Shown: piece after piece, positions 7,613 through 16,847 of the stretch | How positions within the stretch are numbered: the stretch's first letter is position 1 | Layout: each line of letters opens with the position of its first letter | Notes under the pieces: model-generated | What the model saw: only the letters and a program-made list of their open reading frames with translations | What the model was told of the DNA's origin: nothing | Database searches by the model: none | Origin: Nostoc linckia FACHB-104 | GTDB taxonomy: Bacteria; Cyanobacteriota; Cyanobacteriia; Cyanobacteriales; Nostocaceae | Direction: 5' to 3' | DNA length: 54,413 nt | Assembly: GCF_014696615.1 (NCBI RefSeq) | Contig: NZ_JACJQJ010000056.1 | Location: 1 to 54,413 of the forward strand | Made by a program: the position numbers and the translations under genes

Positions 7613-7981
7613 ACTTTATGGTTTGGCGCCACAGGAAAAGTCTGCTTCTGTGCAGTGCCAACTTGCTTAATTGTTTTCATAGTAAAAGGTAATTCCATTC
7701 TGCCAACAAAATACAACTACCTTTTAATAAATCTCGAAAAATGAAGGTCAATTCTTATAAACGACACAGATCATTAGTGCCATAGTGATCCTCTATCAAC
7801 AAACAATTTCTTAAGCAGAACACCTCACACAGCAAAAGCATATCAAATATAAAAAAATAAGCTTTTTATATTTAAAAACTACCCCTTTAATAGTATTTTT
7901 TAATTTAAAATTGGGTCTAAGCCAGTTTCGCCTTTATTTGCTTCAAGGAAAATAAGGAAGGCAAGTACAAAGGAGAAAGTT
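7613..7981. other. Intergenic region with two inverted repeats, no gene seen
   Basis: I see no convincing gene in these 369 bases between the ubiquitin-like operon and the lipase gene. A 9-bp inverted repeat TAAAAGGTA/TACCTTTTA lies at 7683-7691 and 7718-7726 (26-base loop). An 11-bp A/T-only hairpin lies at 7845-7873. The promoter for the long downstream block should lie here, but no clear -35/-10 pair stands out. The lipase gene has aaggag before its ATG. Confidence 0.5.
7845..7873 (+). terminator. A/T-only 11-bp hairpin, possible terminator
   Basis: AAATATAAAAA (7845-7855) pairs with TTTTTATATTT (7863-7873) around a 7-base loop. It could end the ubiquitin-like operon transcript, but an all A/T stem is weak and the downstream bases are not a T-run. 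Confidence 0.35.
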
Positions 7982-9424
7982 ATGCCAAAAGAAAGGATGC
8001 GAGATATCGTTGTACTGATACCTGGCATTATGGGTAGTGTTTTAGAAAAAGATGGTAAGGATTTATGGGCTACTGCTCGGGTAGCAGGAGCTGCGTTAAC
8101 TAGCTTAGGGTCTTCCTCTTTACAGCAACTTAAGGTGGAGGGGGATGATCCCGATGTGGACGACATAGGCGATGGAATCCAGGCAACCCGCTTGATAACA
8201 GTTCCTCGTCTAATCGCAGGACTGACCAAAACTGACGATTACTCAGTTCTCTCACGTTTAATTACGGACTACTTTCAAGTAATTAAAGCAACTGTGGATG
8301 ATGACGTTCCAGCTAACTTTTTTGAGTTCCCCTACGACTGGCGGCGTGATAACAGAGTTGCTGCTCGAAAATTAAAAAAGCTAATTGACAAACGCTTACC
8401 GCAGTGGCGAGAACACACTGGTATAAAAGATGCAAAAGTAATTATATTAGCTCATAGTATGGGAGGTTTAATTGCCCGTTATTATTTGGAAGTATTAGAA
8501 GGGTGGCAAGACTGTCGAGCTTTAGTAACCTTTGGAACTCCTCATAGGGGAGCCATTGATGCAGTCAACTTCGTAGCTAATGGATACAAACAAATATTTC
8601 TTGAGCTAACAGAGGTAGTACGTTCATATACTTCTGTGTATCAATTAATGCCAATTTACGAGATGGTCAACGTTCGTGGTAAGTACCAGCGAGTTGCAGA
8701 AACAGACGGACTTCCTAACATCGATCAAAAGCGAGCCGAGCAAGCGTTAGCGTTCCATCGAGAAATTGAAACTGCTGTACATCAGCACCAGAATAATGCT
8801 CAATACTTAAAATCAGGTTATAAAATAATACCAGTTGTTGGTTTTCGTCAGGATACTCTCCAATCTGTTGAGCTTTCTGAAGGAAAACTAATAGCAAGCT
8901 ATGAATTGCCGAATGAAATTGATTTTTCTCTAGGCGAAGGGGATGGAACCGTACCCCGCTTATCAGCAATTCCCATTGAACTCGACCAAGAGTATCGAGA
9001 AACATATATCGCACAGAGGCACAGCTGTTTACAGAGTAGCCCGCAAGTTTTGAGTGATTTGCGCGAACGCCTTAAACAGATGCAAATTCTACACAAACCA
9101 ATTCGAGGTCCGGAACCTAGTCAGGAGGTAGCCCAACGCCCAGCTATCAATCTCAATCTTGATGATTTATATCTTGCAAGTGAGCCAGTTGAACTGCGTG
9201 CTAAGATTATTAACTTGAGGGAAGACCCTGGAGTGCTAAAAGCTACTATCACCAGAGTAGGCAGTGACGAACCATTGAGCTTTGAATTTCATCAACAGGA
9301 ACATCGATGGGTGCTTACAATCGATGCTCTCACCCCAGGGTTGTATCGGTTAGAGGTGCGGACACGCAAGGCTGGCCCCTCAGCTCCAATACCTGTTCAA
9401 GACTTGTTTGAAGTAGTGAATTAA
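7982..9424 (+). CDS. LCAT/lipase-like alpha/beta hydrolase
   Basis: The 480-aa protein opens with DIVVLIPGIMGSVLEKDGKDLW, the oxyanion region of lecithin:cholesterol acyltransferase-like hydrolases. It has a FPYDWRRDNR motif near 118, a nucleophile elbow AHSMGG at about 158-163 (serine nucleophile) followed by a YYLEVL helix, and an acidic residue in GEGDGTVP near 320 with a histidine (RHSC) near 345. Residues about 380-480 form an added beta-rich, Ig-like tail. It lacks a signal peptide, so it should act inside the cell, probably on lipids or esters. The start has aaggagaaag. It opens the same-strand block containing NACHT, WD40 and PIN proteins. A membrane-damaging effector role is an inference from that position; lipases are common effectors in such systems. 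Confidence 0.85.
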   Translation: MPKERMRDIVVLIPGIMGSVLEKDGKDLWATARVAGAALTSLGSSSLQQLKVEGDDPDVDDIGDGIQATRLITVPRLIAGLTKTDDYSVLSRLITDYFQVIKATVDDDVPANFFEFPYDWRRDNRVAARKLKKLIDKRLPQWREHTGIKDAKVIILAHSMGGLIARYYLEVLEGWQDCRALVTFGTPHRGAIDAVNFVANGYKQIFLELTEVVRSYTSVYQLMPIYEMVNVRGKYQRVAETDGLPNIDQKRAEQALAFHREIETAVHQHQNNAQYLKSGYKIIPVVGFRQDTLQSVELSEGKLIASYELPNEIDFSLGEGDGTVPRLSAIPIELDQEYRETYIAQRHSCLQSSPQVLSDLRERLKQMQILHKPIRGPEPSQEVAQRPAINLNLDDLYLASEPVELRAKIINLREDPGVLKATITRVGSDEPLSFEFHQQEHRWVLTIDALTPGLYRLEVRTRKAGPSAPIPVQDLFEVVN

Positions 9425-9491
9425 ACTTGCTGTACATTAAGTAAAATTAATTAAGACCAATTTACAGACAAGCGCTACTAGGAATAGATGG

Positions 9492-11333
9492 ATGGAATGG
9501 GAGTGGTCAAGATATAACCGCGAAGGTCTAGCGAGCTTTGTCACTGATAAAGCTGTTGAGTTCCTTAGACTACCCGAAAATCGAGTAGATATTGCTCTCA
9601 GCCAAGGACGCTACCAGCTAGTCGAAGCCATCTACAATGCCTTAGTGGAGCAAAATATACGATATACTCCAGAAAAATACCATCCTTCAAATGCCAAACA
9701 GCGGATACGCACTCCTGTAGAAATCCTTGATAAGCCAGGTGAAGGAACTTGTCTTGATTTAGCTGCACTTTTTTGTGGGCTATGCTTAGGTAATGATTTA
9801 CTACCACTATTGATTGTAACCGAAGGTCATGCGCTGGCGGCTGTGTCATTAACCCACGGGTTACGAGATTGGAACATTTTTAATCGGCGTGAACGGGAAC
9901 TCTTTAAAAATAAACCACTCGAAGACGTTGAGCAGCTACGCGAATTAATTGTTTCTGATGTATACATAGCGATTGAATGTACTGGTTTTGCTTATAGTAA
10001 AAGCATACCCAAGAATTTTCCAGAAGGAGTGGGGCGAACAGAAGATGGGATTCTGCCAATTGAGCGGGCAATTGCTGCTGGTCACGAACAACTTAACCAA
10101 ACCGATAGACCATTTCGTTTTGCACTTGATATTGCAGTTGCACACTACGAATGGCGAATCGAATCTGCCAATATCCCTAATTCAAATTTTGTACTCCCTT
10201 CTTCTCCACTTCATCAGTTTCAGTCCCTTATTGCTGATAAGACAGAGGGTTTTGTTGGACGAGTATATGTATTCAGCGCGATCGCAGAATTTATCAACAG
10301 TCAACTCAACGGCTATTTCACTATAGAAGCAGATCCCGGTGTAGGAAAAAGCGCAATACTTGCCAAATATGTTCAAGAACACGACTGTATAGCGCATTTT
10401 AACGTGCGATTGCAAAGCATTAACCGTGCTTCCCAATTCTTGGAAAGTGTGTGCAAGCAACTCATCAACCGCTACGATTTACCATACCCATCCTTGCCAA
10501 CTGAAGCAACGCGGGATGGTAACTTTTTGGCGCAGTTGCTAGATGAAGTTAGCCCCAAACTGGCAGAAAGTAGGAAATTAGTAATTGCCATTGATGCTTT
10601 AGATGAGGTGGACTTAGCCAGCCAAGACGTTGGTGCTAACATCCTTTACTTGCCCCCCTCCCTCCCCCAAGGCGTCTACTTCCTGCTGACGCGACGAAGA
10701 GTAACACTGCCTTTTGTGGTTCACGCACCGCAGCACCTCTTCAAGCTGATGGAATACCGCGACCAGAGCAGGCAAGATGTGCAAAATTACATTTGGGGTG
10801 CTACTAGGCGTCCAAAGTTACAGGCGTGGATTGATAGGCGGGAGATGACAGTTGAAGAGTTCGTTAATCAGCTAGCTGACAAAAGCGAAAATAACTTCAT
10901 GTACCTGCGTTATGTTTTGCCACAAATTGAGGATGGCTTCTACCAGGACTTAAGCATAGAAAGTTTACCTAAAGGTCTAGAGGGCTACTATGAAGATCAC
11001 TGGCGGCGTATGGGGATGGCTGCCAAGCCATTACCGCGCACTAAGCTGAAAATCGTATACATTTTAGGTGAAATTCGCCAACCCGTCTCACGTCGCTTAA
11101 TTTCTGAATATGCTAGCGAGGATCAACTTACCGTACAGAATGTTCTTGACGAATGGGAGCAGTTCTTGCACGAGCAACCTATCGACGACCAAACTTGCTA
11201 CAGCATATATCACTCTAGCTTCCAGGATTTCCTGCATCGCAAAGACATTGTTCAGGCAGCTGGGATTGATATTAAAAACATTAATGCCATGATTGCCGAT
11301 CGCTTGTGGGAGGGGTTATTTGGGGATGAGTGA
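9492..11333 (+). CDS. Transglutaminase-like domain + NACHT (STAND) NTPase
   Basis: In this 613-aa protein, the first 230 residues form a transglutaminase/papain-like domain with C87 in GTCLDLA, H113 in EGHAL and E162 in IECTGFA. A NACHT-type NTPase follows, with Walker A GVGKS at 283-287 and Walker B VIAIDALDEVD at about 363-373, then a winged-helix-like region to the end (YEDHWRRMG..., SRRLISEYA). Such STAND NTPases assemble on sensing an invader and switch on an effector. The usual C-terminal sensor is missing; the WD40 domain is in the next gene, whose ATG (11326) overlaps this stop by eight bases. The N-terminal domain is paralogous to that of the gene at 16848. The start at 9492 matches the MEWEW start of that paralogue. 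Confidence 0.87.
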   Translation: MEWEWSRYNREGLASFVTDKAVEFLRLPENRVDIALSQGRYQLVEAIYNALVEQNIRYTPEKYHPSNAKQRIRTPVEILDKPGEGTCLDLAALFCGLCLGNDLLPLLIVTEGHALAAVSLTHGLRDWNIFNRRERELFKNKPLEDVEQLRELIVSDVYIAIECTGFAYSKSIPKNFPEGVGRTEDGILPIERAIAAGHEQLNQTDRPFRFALDIAVAHYEWRIESANIPNSNFVLPSSPLHQFQSLIADKTEGFVGRVYVFSAIAEFINSQLNGYFTIEADPGVGKSAILAKYVQEHDCIAHFNVRLQSINRASQFLESVCKQLINRYDLPYPSLPTEATRDGNFLAQLLDEVSPKLAESRKLVIAIDALDEVDLASQDVGANILYLPPSLPQGVYFLLTRRRVTLPFVVHAPQHLFKLMEYRDQSRQDVQNYIWGATRRPKLQAWIDRREMTVEEFVNQLADKSENNFMYLRYVLPQIEDGFYQDLSIESLPKGLEGYYEDHWRRMGMAAKPLPRTKLKIVYILGEIRQPVSRRLISEYASEDQLTVQNVLDEWEQFLHEQPIDDQTCYSIYHSSFQDFLHRKDIVQAAGIDIKNINAMIADRLWEGLFGDE

Positions 11334-13530
11334 TTTGGGCACACGTTTAGTAAAAATGCCGTCCGATCAACGACGAGCTACATTGGAAAGCCTAGCAACT
11401 CATTTGGCAGAGGCAGCTAAAGTAGAACAGTTAAATTTATTACTAACTAATTTTTATTTTATTGAAGCTAAGGTTTCTGAAGCGAATTTGGGACCACAGC
11501 CTCTGATCGCGGATTATGACTTAATTAACAACTCTGACATTATCTTTTCTGAGGCAAAAAAGTCGAGCTTGAGACTAATTCAAGGAGCGCTACAGTTATC
11601 AGCGAGCATCTTGGAACAAGATACAACTCAACTAGCTGGGCAACTTCTTGGCCGCTTGATGTCTTATGAAGCTCCTGAAATTATACAAATTTTAAAGCAG
11701 GCAAAGCAATGGAAGTCTGTTCCTTGGCTGCGCCCTTTAACTCCAAGTTTGATGCCACCTGGAGGAACCTTGCTACGTAGTTTTACAGGTCACGCTGCGG
11801 CTGTGTTGGCAGTAGCAATACTACCAGATGGGCAACGTGCTATCTCAGCTTCTCAAGATACCACATTAGGAATTTGGGATTTACATAATGGCTATGAAAT
11901 ACTTACCTTAACAGGTCACACTGGGGCTGTATTTGCAGTAGCAGTACTACCAGACGGGCGACACGCTATTTCGGCTTCGGAAGACACTACACTAAAAATC
12001 TGGGATCTAGAATATGGCAATGAATTACTAACTTTGACTGGTCATGCTGAACCTGTTATCAATGTAGTAGTGACTCCTGATGGTCAACATGCCATCTCGG
12101 CTTCCTACGACCAAACATTGAAAGTCTGGGACTTAAAAAATGGGATTGAACTGCGTACTCTAGCAGGTCATTCTGGGTGGGTTCTAGGTGTAGCTCTTAC
12201 TCCAGAAGCTCAGTATGCTATCTCCTCTTCAGATGATAACACCTTAAAAGTCTGGGACTGGCAAAATGGTATAGAAATACTGACTTTGATAGGTCATGAT
12301 ATTTGTGTAAGGGCAGTTGCAGTTACCCCTGATGGGCAGTACGCTATTTCTGCTTCTTACGATCAAACTTTGAAAGTATGGGACTTACAAAAAGGTAATG
12401 AACTACATACATTGAAAGGTCATAGTGCAGCTGTTTATGCAGTGACTGTAACTCCAGATGGGCAGTATGCTATCTCTGCTTGCTGGGACAGCATTCTCAA
12501 AATCTGGGACTGGAAAAAAGGGCTAGAATTGGCAACTTTAATAGGGCATACTCGAAGTGTGAATGCAGTTGCAGTTACCCCTGATGGACAGTATGCTATT
12601 TCTGCTTCAGATGATAACACTTTAAAAATTTGGGATTTATACAAAACCGCTTCTCAAAGTACTTCTATAGGTCATGGTGGCGCTATCCGAGCAATAGCAG
12701 TCATACAAGACGGCAAGTATGCTATCTCTGCGTCAAACGACCAAACTTTGAAAGTTTGGGATTTACAGATAGGTAGCGAATTACTGACCTTACGTGGACA
12801 TACTGGCTTAGTTTTAGCAGTAGCAGCAATGCTAGACAACAAACACGTCATTTCCGCAAGTGCTGATACGACTCTGAAAGTTTGGAATTGGCAAACTGGA
12901 GAAGAAATCCGTACATTAGAGGGTCACACCAAGGGTGTTAATGCTGTAGCAATAACACCTGATGGACAGTATGTAATATCTGCATCATGGGACAATACTT
13001 TGAAAGTTTGGAACTGGCAAACAGGGCAAGAAGTGCGTACCTTAATCGGCCATAATGTACCTGTCTGGACAGCAGCAGTTATGCCAGACGGTCAGCATAT
13101 AGTATCTGGTGACAGTAACGGTAATGTAAAAGTATGGAATTGGCAACATGGAAATGAACTTTGTAGTTTGATAGGTCATACTGAAGGAGTTAAAGCAGTA
13201 ACAGTAACTCCTCAGGGAGACCAAGTTATTTCAGCCTCAAATGACAATACCCTCAAAATTTGGGATTGGCAAAGTAGAACTGAATTGCGTACATTAACAA
13301 GTCACACTGGAGCTGTTCTTGGAGTAACCATTACACCAGATACCCAGTATATGATTACTGCTTCAGATGATCACACACTCAAAGTTTGGGATTTTAAGCA
13401 AGGAAAAGTTATCGCCAGTTTCAATGAAGATGGCTCGGCTCTACCTTTTACTGTTACTCCGGATGGTGTGACTATTATTGCTGGTACTTCCGTAGGCCGA
13501 ATACATATCCTTCGCTTAGAGGGAGTTTGA
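11326..13530 (+). CDS. WD40-repeat sensor-like protein, about 14 blades
   Basis: I placed the start at ATG 11326, which overlaps the NACHT stop (ATGAGTGA) and gives MSDLGTRLVKMPSDQRRAT. A more upstream start at 11293 would lie inside the NACHT gene. Residues about 1-145 are a helical linker of the kind that joins NACHT and WD40 in single-chain proteins (HLAEAAK...LLTNFYFIEAK). I count 14 WD40 units after it, each near 42 residues with GH...DG..ISAS.D.TLK.WD, enough for two seven-bladed propellers. It probably works in trans with the NACHT protein as its ligand-sensing part. No catalytic domain is present. The repeats are very similar to one another, so internal recombination is likely. Confidence 0.88.
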   Translation: MSDLGTRLVKMPSDQRRATLESLATHLAEAAKVEQLNLLLTNFYFIEAKVSEANLGPQPLIADYDLINNSDIIFSEAKKSSLRLIQGALQLSASILEQDTTQLAGQLLGRLMSYEAPEIIQILKQAKQWKSVPWLRPLTPSLMPPGGTLLRSFTGHAAAVLAVAILPDGQRAISASQDTTLGIWDLHNGYEILTLTGHTGAVFAVAVLPDGRHAISASEDTTLKIWDLEYGNELLTLTGHAEPVINVVVTPDGQHAISASYDQTLKVWDLKNGIELRTLAGHSGWVLGVALTPEAQYAISSSDDNTLKVWDWQNGIEILTLIGHDICVRAVAVTPDGQYAISASYDQTLKVWDLQKGNELHTLKGHSAAVYAVTVTPDGQYAISACWDSILKIWDWKKGLELATLIGHTRSVNAVAVTPDGQYAISASDDNTLKIWDLYKTASQSTSIGHGGAIRAIAVIQDGKYAISASNDQTLKVWDLQIGSELLTLRGHTGLVLAVAAMLDNKHVISASADTTLKVWNWQTGEEIRTLEGHTKGVNAVAITPDGQYVISASWDNTLKVWNWQTGQEVRTLIGHNVPVWTAAVMPDGQHIVSGDSNGNVKVWNWQHGNELCSLIGHTEGVKAVTVTPQGDQVISASNDNTLKIWDWQSRTELRTLTSHTGAVLGVTITPDTQYMITASDDHTLKVWDFKQGKVIASFNEDGSALPFTVTPDGVTIIAGTSVGRIHILRLEGV

Positions 13531-13614
13531 TGTACAGTTACTTTTTATAGATGAATTTGCATATATAAAATATTCTTGATTGCTAAATAAGCATGGATGA
13601 TTATATTTTCTTAA

Positions 13615-16600
13615 ATGAATATAAATAATTCTTTAATCGAAAAGCTAACAAAAATGCCGCCTGATTTACGACGAGCTACTTTGCAAGATTTACCGAATCA
13701 TTTAGCAGAAGCAGCTAAGGCAGAGCGATTACATTTCCTGCTAACCAATTTTGATTTTATAGAAGCTAAAGTTTCTGAATTAACCCCACAGGAATTGATT
13801 GAAGATTATAACCTAGCTAAAAACCCTCAAGTTCCGATACCTGAAGAAAAAAGGAAAAGCTTGAGATTGATTCAAGGAACACTTCGGTTATCATCCAATA
13901 CCTTAAATCAAGATAAAAAACAACTACCTGAACAGTTTTTAGGTCGCTTGATGGATTCAAAAAACCACATAATTCAATTACTAACGGCTCATGCTTTAAA
14001 AAGAAAGACTGGTATTTGGCTACGCCCTTTAGTTCGTAGCTTAATCTCCCCTCAAGAATCATTGCTACGCAACTTACAATCAGGTCACAACCAAGTAGTG
14101 AATGCTATGGTTGTGATGCCAGATGGGCAAAGAGTCATCTCTGCTTCTAACGACAATACACTCAAAATTTGGGATTTGGAAAGTGGAGCAGTACTGTCTA
14201 CTTTAGAAGGACATACTGATTGGGTCAAAGCGGTGGCAATCACACCTGATGGAAGGCTTGCAATTTCTGCATCTAGGGACAATACCCTGAAAGTATGGGA
14301 TTTGGATAAATGCTTGGTGCTACATACCTTGACAGGTCATACCCAAGGAGTTAATGCAGTGGCAGTTACTTTAGATGGTGAACAAGCTATCTCTGCATCA
14401 AGCGATCGCACTCTCAAAGTATGGGATTTAAATAAGTATTTAGAAATACGCACTCTGCAAGGACATACTGGCTTAATTAAACATGTAGCAGTAGCACCAA
14501 GCGGAAGGCTAGCCATTTCTGTCGCTGATGATAATACTTTGAGGATCTGGGATTTAAATCAGTATAGAGAAATACATATTATCAAAGCAACAAATGTCAA
14601 TGCAATAGCAGTCACTCCGGATGAAGATAGAGTTATTACCGTATCTGCAAAAGGCACAATTCAAGTTTGGAACATGGAGAATGGTAAAGAGCTTTACACC
14701 TTGCTTGGACATAACAATGTGCTCAATGCAGTAGTCATAACATCAGATGGACAAAGGGTGCTTTCAGCTTCAAGTGACCATAGTATAAAAGTTTGGGATT
14801 TGAAGACAAAAACAGAATTATTGACACTAAGGGGCCATACTGCGCCAATATTAGCTTTAGCAGTAACACCTGACGGAAAACAAGCAGTCTCTGCATCCAG
14901 AGACATCATTCTCAAAGTATGGAACTTGGAGATGGAATCTGAACTGCCCCCTGTCATAGGTCATATGCAGAGGGTAAATTTTATAGCAGTAACATCTGAT
15001 GGAAAACAAGCAGTCTCTGCTTCTGCCGATCGCACTCTTAAAGTTTGGGATTTGCAAACTAGGCAAGAACTTTGCACCTTAAAAGGGCATCAGCATGAAG
15101 TGACATCTGTATCAGTCATACCAAAGGAAAAAAAAGCCGTCTCATCCTCTGTAGATGGCACTTTAAAAATGTGGGATTTGCTAAGAGGTAAAGAAATAAA
15201 CACATTGAGATTACGATTTTATTGCGAACGAATCAATGATGTGGTGGCAATGCCAGATGGGAAAGCGGGGTTGTGTGCCTTCAATAATAATATTTTAAAA
15301 ATTCAAAATTTAGGGATGAGGACAGAAATCCTTACCCTACAAGGTCATACTGCACCAATATCTGCGATGGCGGTGACACTAGACGGAAAACGAGCAGTTT
15401 CCGGCTCAAGTGACAACTGTTTGAAAGTTTGGGATTTGGAAAATGGGAATGAACTGTTCACTTTTCGAGGTCATACAGGTAAGGTATACGGAGTAGCAAT
15501 TGCAGCGGATGGGCAGTCAGTAGTTTCTTCTGCAAGTGATGGTAAGATTAGGGTTTGGGATTTAAATTCTGGTGCAGAGCTACTTGTCATACACGCTCAT
15601 ACCTTAACTATTAAAGCACTAGCATTGACACCAGACGGGCGAGCAATTTCAGCTTCATATGATAATACTGTTAAAATTTGGCATTTGGAAAGTGGAAAAG
15701 AACTGTATGTTTTACACCGTCATCTTGGCAGTGACAGATCCGTTGTAGTGATGCCAAACGGACAGCAGGCAGTTTCAGTTTTAAAAAATGGTACGCTGCA
15801 AGTGTGGAATTTGCACAACGGGGTTGAGTTGTGCAGTCTAAATTGCCAGAACAATTTTTTAGTTAGTGCATTAGCCTTAACACCTGATGGTCAACGTGCT
15901 ATAGCAGGTTCTTTCAACGGCATCCTCAAAGTTTGGGATTTACATACTGGAGTTGAACTGTATACCCTTGCGCGCCATGCTAGTGCTATTTTTTCTATCG
16001 CAGTAACACCTGATGGAAAGCAAGCTATCTCTGGGTCTAAAGATCGTACTCTCAAAGTTTGGGATTTGGAAAATGGAAATGAACTTTATACTTTAGGGAG
16101 CCACTCAAGTATTGTTACTTGTGTAGCAGTTACATCAGATGGCAAGCGAGTAATTTCTGCTTCTTCCGATGGCATTGTGAAAGTTTGGATGCTAGAATCA
16201 GAACCATTTATTCTTAAAGGTCATACTGATACAGTACACGCAGTAGTTGTGACCCCAGATGGAAAGCAAGCAGTTTCTAGTTCATCTGACTGTACTTTGA
16301 AAATATGGGATTTAGATAAAAAGTTAGAACTACATACATTAAAGGGTCATACCAAGGTTGTTTATACAATAGCGATAACGCCAAACGGGAAGTTAGTAGT
16401 TTCTGGTTCGTGTGACGGTACAATAAGAATTTGGGATTTAAAAAGTGGAACCCAATTGTATACTCTACAGGACAGCACTAGCTGGGTTAATTCAGTGGTA
16501 GTAACCCCCGACGGGCAAAAGGTTATCTCCGCCTCAGGTAATAATACCCTTACAGTTTGGAATCTAGAGAGTAGAAAAGTTATTGCTCGCTTTAGTGCTG

Positions 16601-16701
16601 ATAGCTCAGTTGAAGCTTGTGCTGTATTACCTGATGGGGTAACTATTGTTGTAGCTGAGAAATCAGGACGAATGCATTTTCTACAATTAAAAGGGATATA
16701 A
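13615..16701 (+). CDS. WD40-repeat sensor-like protein, about 21 blades
   Basis: The 1028-aa protein has the same helical N-terminal segment as the previous gene (KMPPDLRRATL...HLAEAAKAERLHFLLTNFDFIEAKVSE, about 10-60). About 21 WD40 units follow, consistent with three seven-bladed propellers; units 5, 10, 13, 14, 15 and 20 are degenerate. There is no NTPase domain in it. It appears to be a second, longer sensor chain that could pair with the NACHT protein at 9492, produced by duplication of the linker-WD40 half. The start at 13615 lacks a clear Shine-Dalgarno sequence. The gap of 84 bases from the previous gene is AT-rich. Confidence 0.87.
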   Translation: MNINNSLIEKLTKMPPDLRRATLQDLPNHLAEAAKAERLHFLLTNFDFIEAKVSELTPQELIEDYNLAKNPQVPIPEEKRKSLRLIQGTLRLSSNTLNQDKKQLPEQFLGRLMDSKNHIIQLLTAHALKRKTGIWLRPLVRSLISPQESLLRNLQSGHNQVVNAMVVMPDGQRVISASNDNTLKIWDLESGAVLSTLEGHTDWVKAVAITPDGRLAISASRDNTLKVWDLDKCLVLHTLTGHTQGVNAVAVTLDGEQAISASSDRTLKVWDLNKYLEIRTLQGHTGLIKHVAVAPSGRLAISVADDNTLRIWDLNQYREIHIIKATNVNAIAVTPDEDRVITVSAKGTIQVWNMENGKELYTLLGHNNVLNAVVITSDGQRVLSASSDHSIKVWDLKTKTELLTLRGHTAPILALAVTPDGKQAVSASRDIILKVWNLEMESELPPVIGHMQRVNFIAVTSDGKQAVSASADRTLKVWDLQTRQELCTLKGHQHEVTSVSVIPKEKKAVSSSVDGTLKMWDLLRGKEINTLRLRFYCERINDVVAMPDGKAGLCAFNNNILKIQNLGMRTEILTLQGHTAPISAMAVTLDGKRAVSGSSDNCLKVWDLENGNELFTFRGHTGKVYGVAIAADGQSVVSSASDGKIRVWDLNSGAELLVIHAHTLTIKALALTPDGRAISASYDNTVKIWHLESGKELYVLHRHLGSDRSVVVMPNGQQAVSVLKNGTLQVWNLHNGVELCSLNCQNNFLVSALALTPDGQRAIAGSFNGILKVWDLHTGVELYTLARHASAIFSIAVTPDGKQAISGSKDRTLKVWDLENGNELYTLGSHSSIVTCVAVTSDGKRVISASSDGIVKVWMLESEPFILKGHTDTVHAVVVTPDGKQAVSSSSDCTLKIWDLDKKLELHTLKGHTKVVYTIAITPNGKLVVSGSCDGTIRIWDLKSGTQLYTLQDSTSWVNSVVVTPDGQKVISASGNNTLTVWNLESRKVIARFSADSSVEACAVLPDGVTIVVAEKSGRMHFLQLKGI

Positions 16702-16847
16702 ATCTAAATAGCAATTGCAACTACAGTTGCTCCAGATTTAGTCAGGCTTTTAGGAATTATTTAAATTGAGTATAAATACTATTGATTATTATCAAATTGT
16801 ATTTTACATTTTTATTTCTGCAATTTTTTAGGTAGCCAGTAAGTTCA

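Noticed and set aside
12435-12644. Minus-strand readings across the WD40 genes
   Set aside because: They are antisense shadows of the repeated WD40 codons.
11760-16700. Dense near-identical DNA repeats
   Set aside because: They look like a repeat array but are in-frame WD40 codons with about 120-130 base spacing and no spacer/repeat boundary, so not CRISPR.
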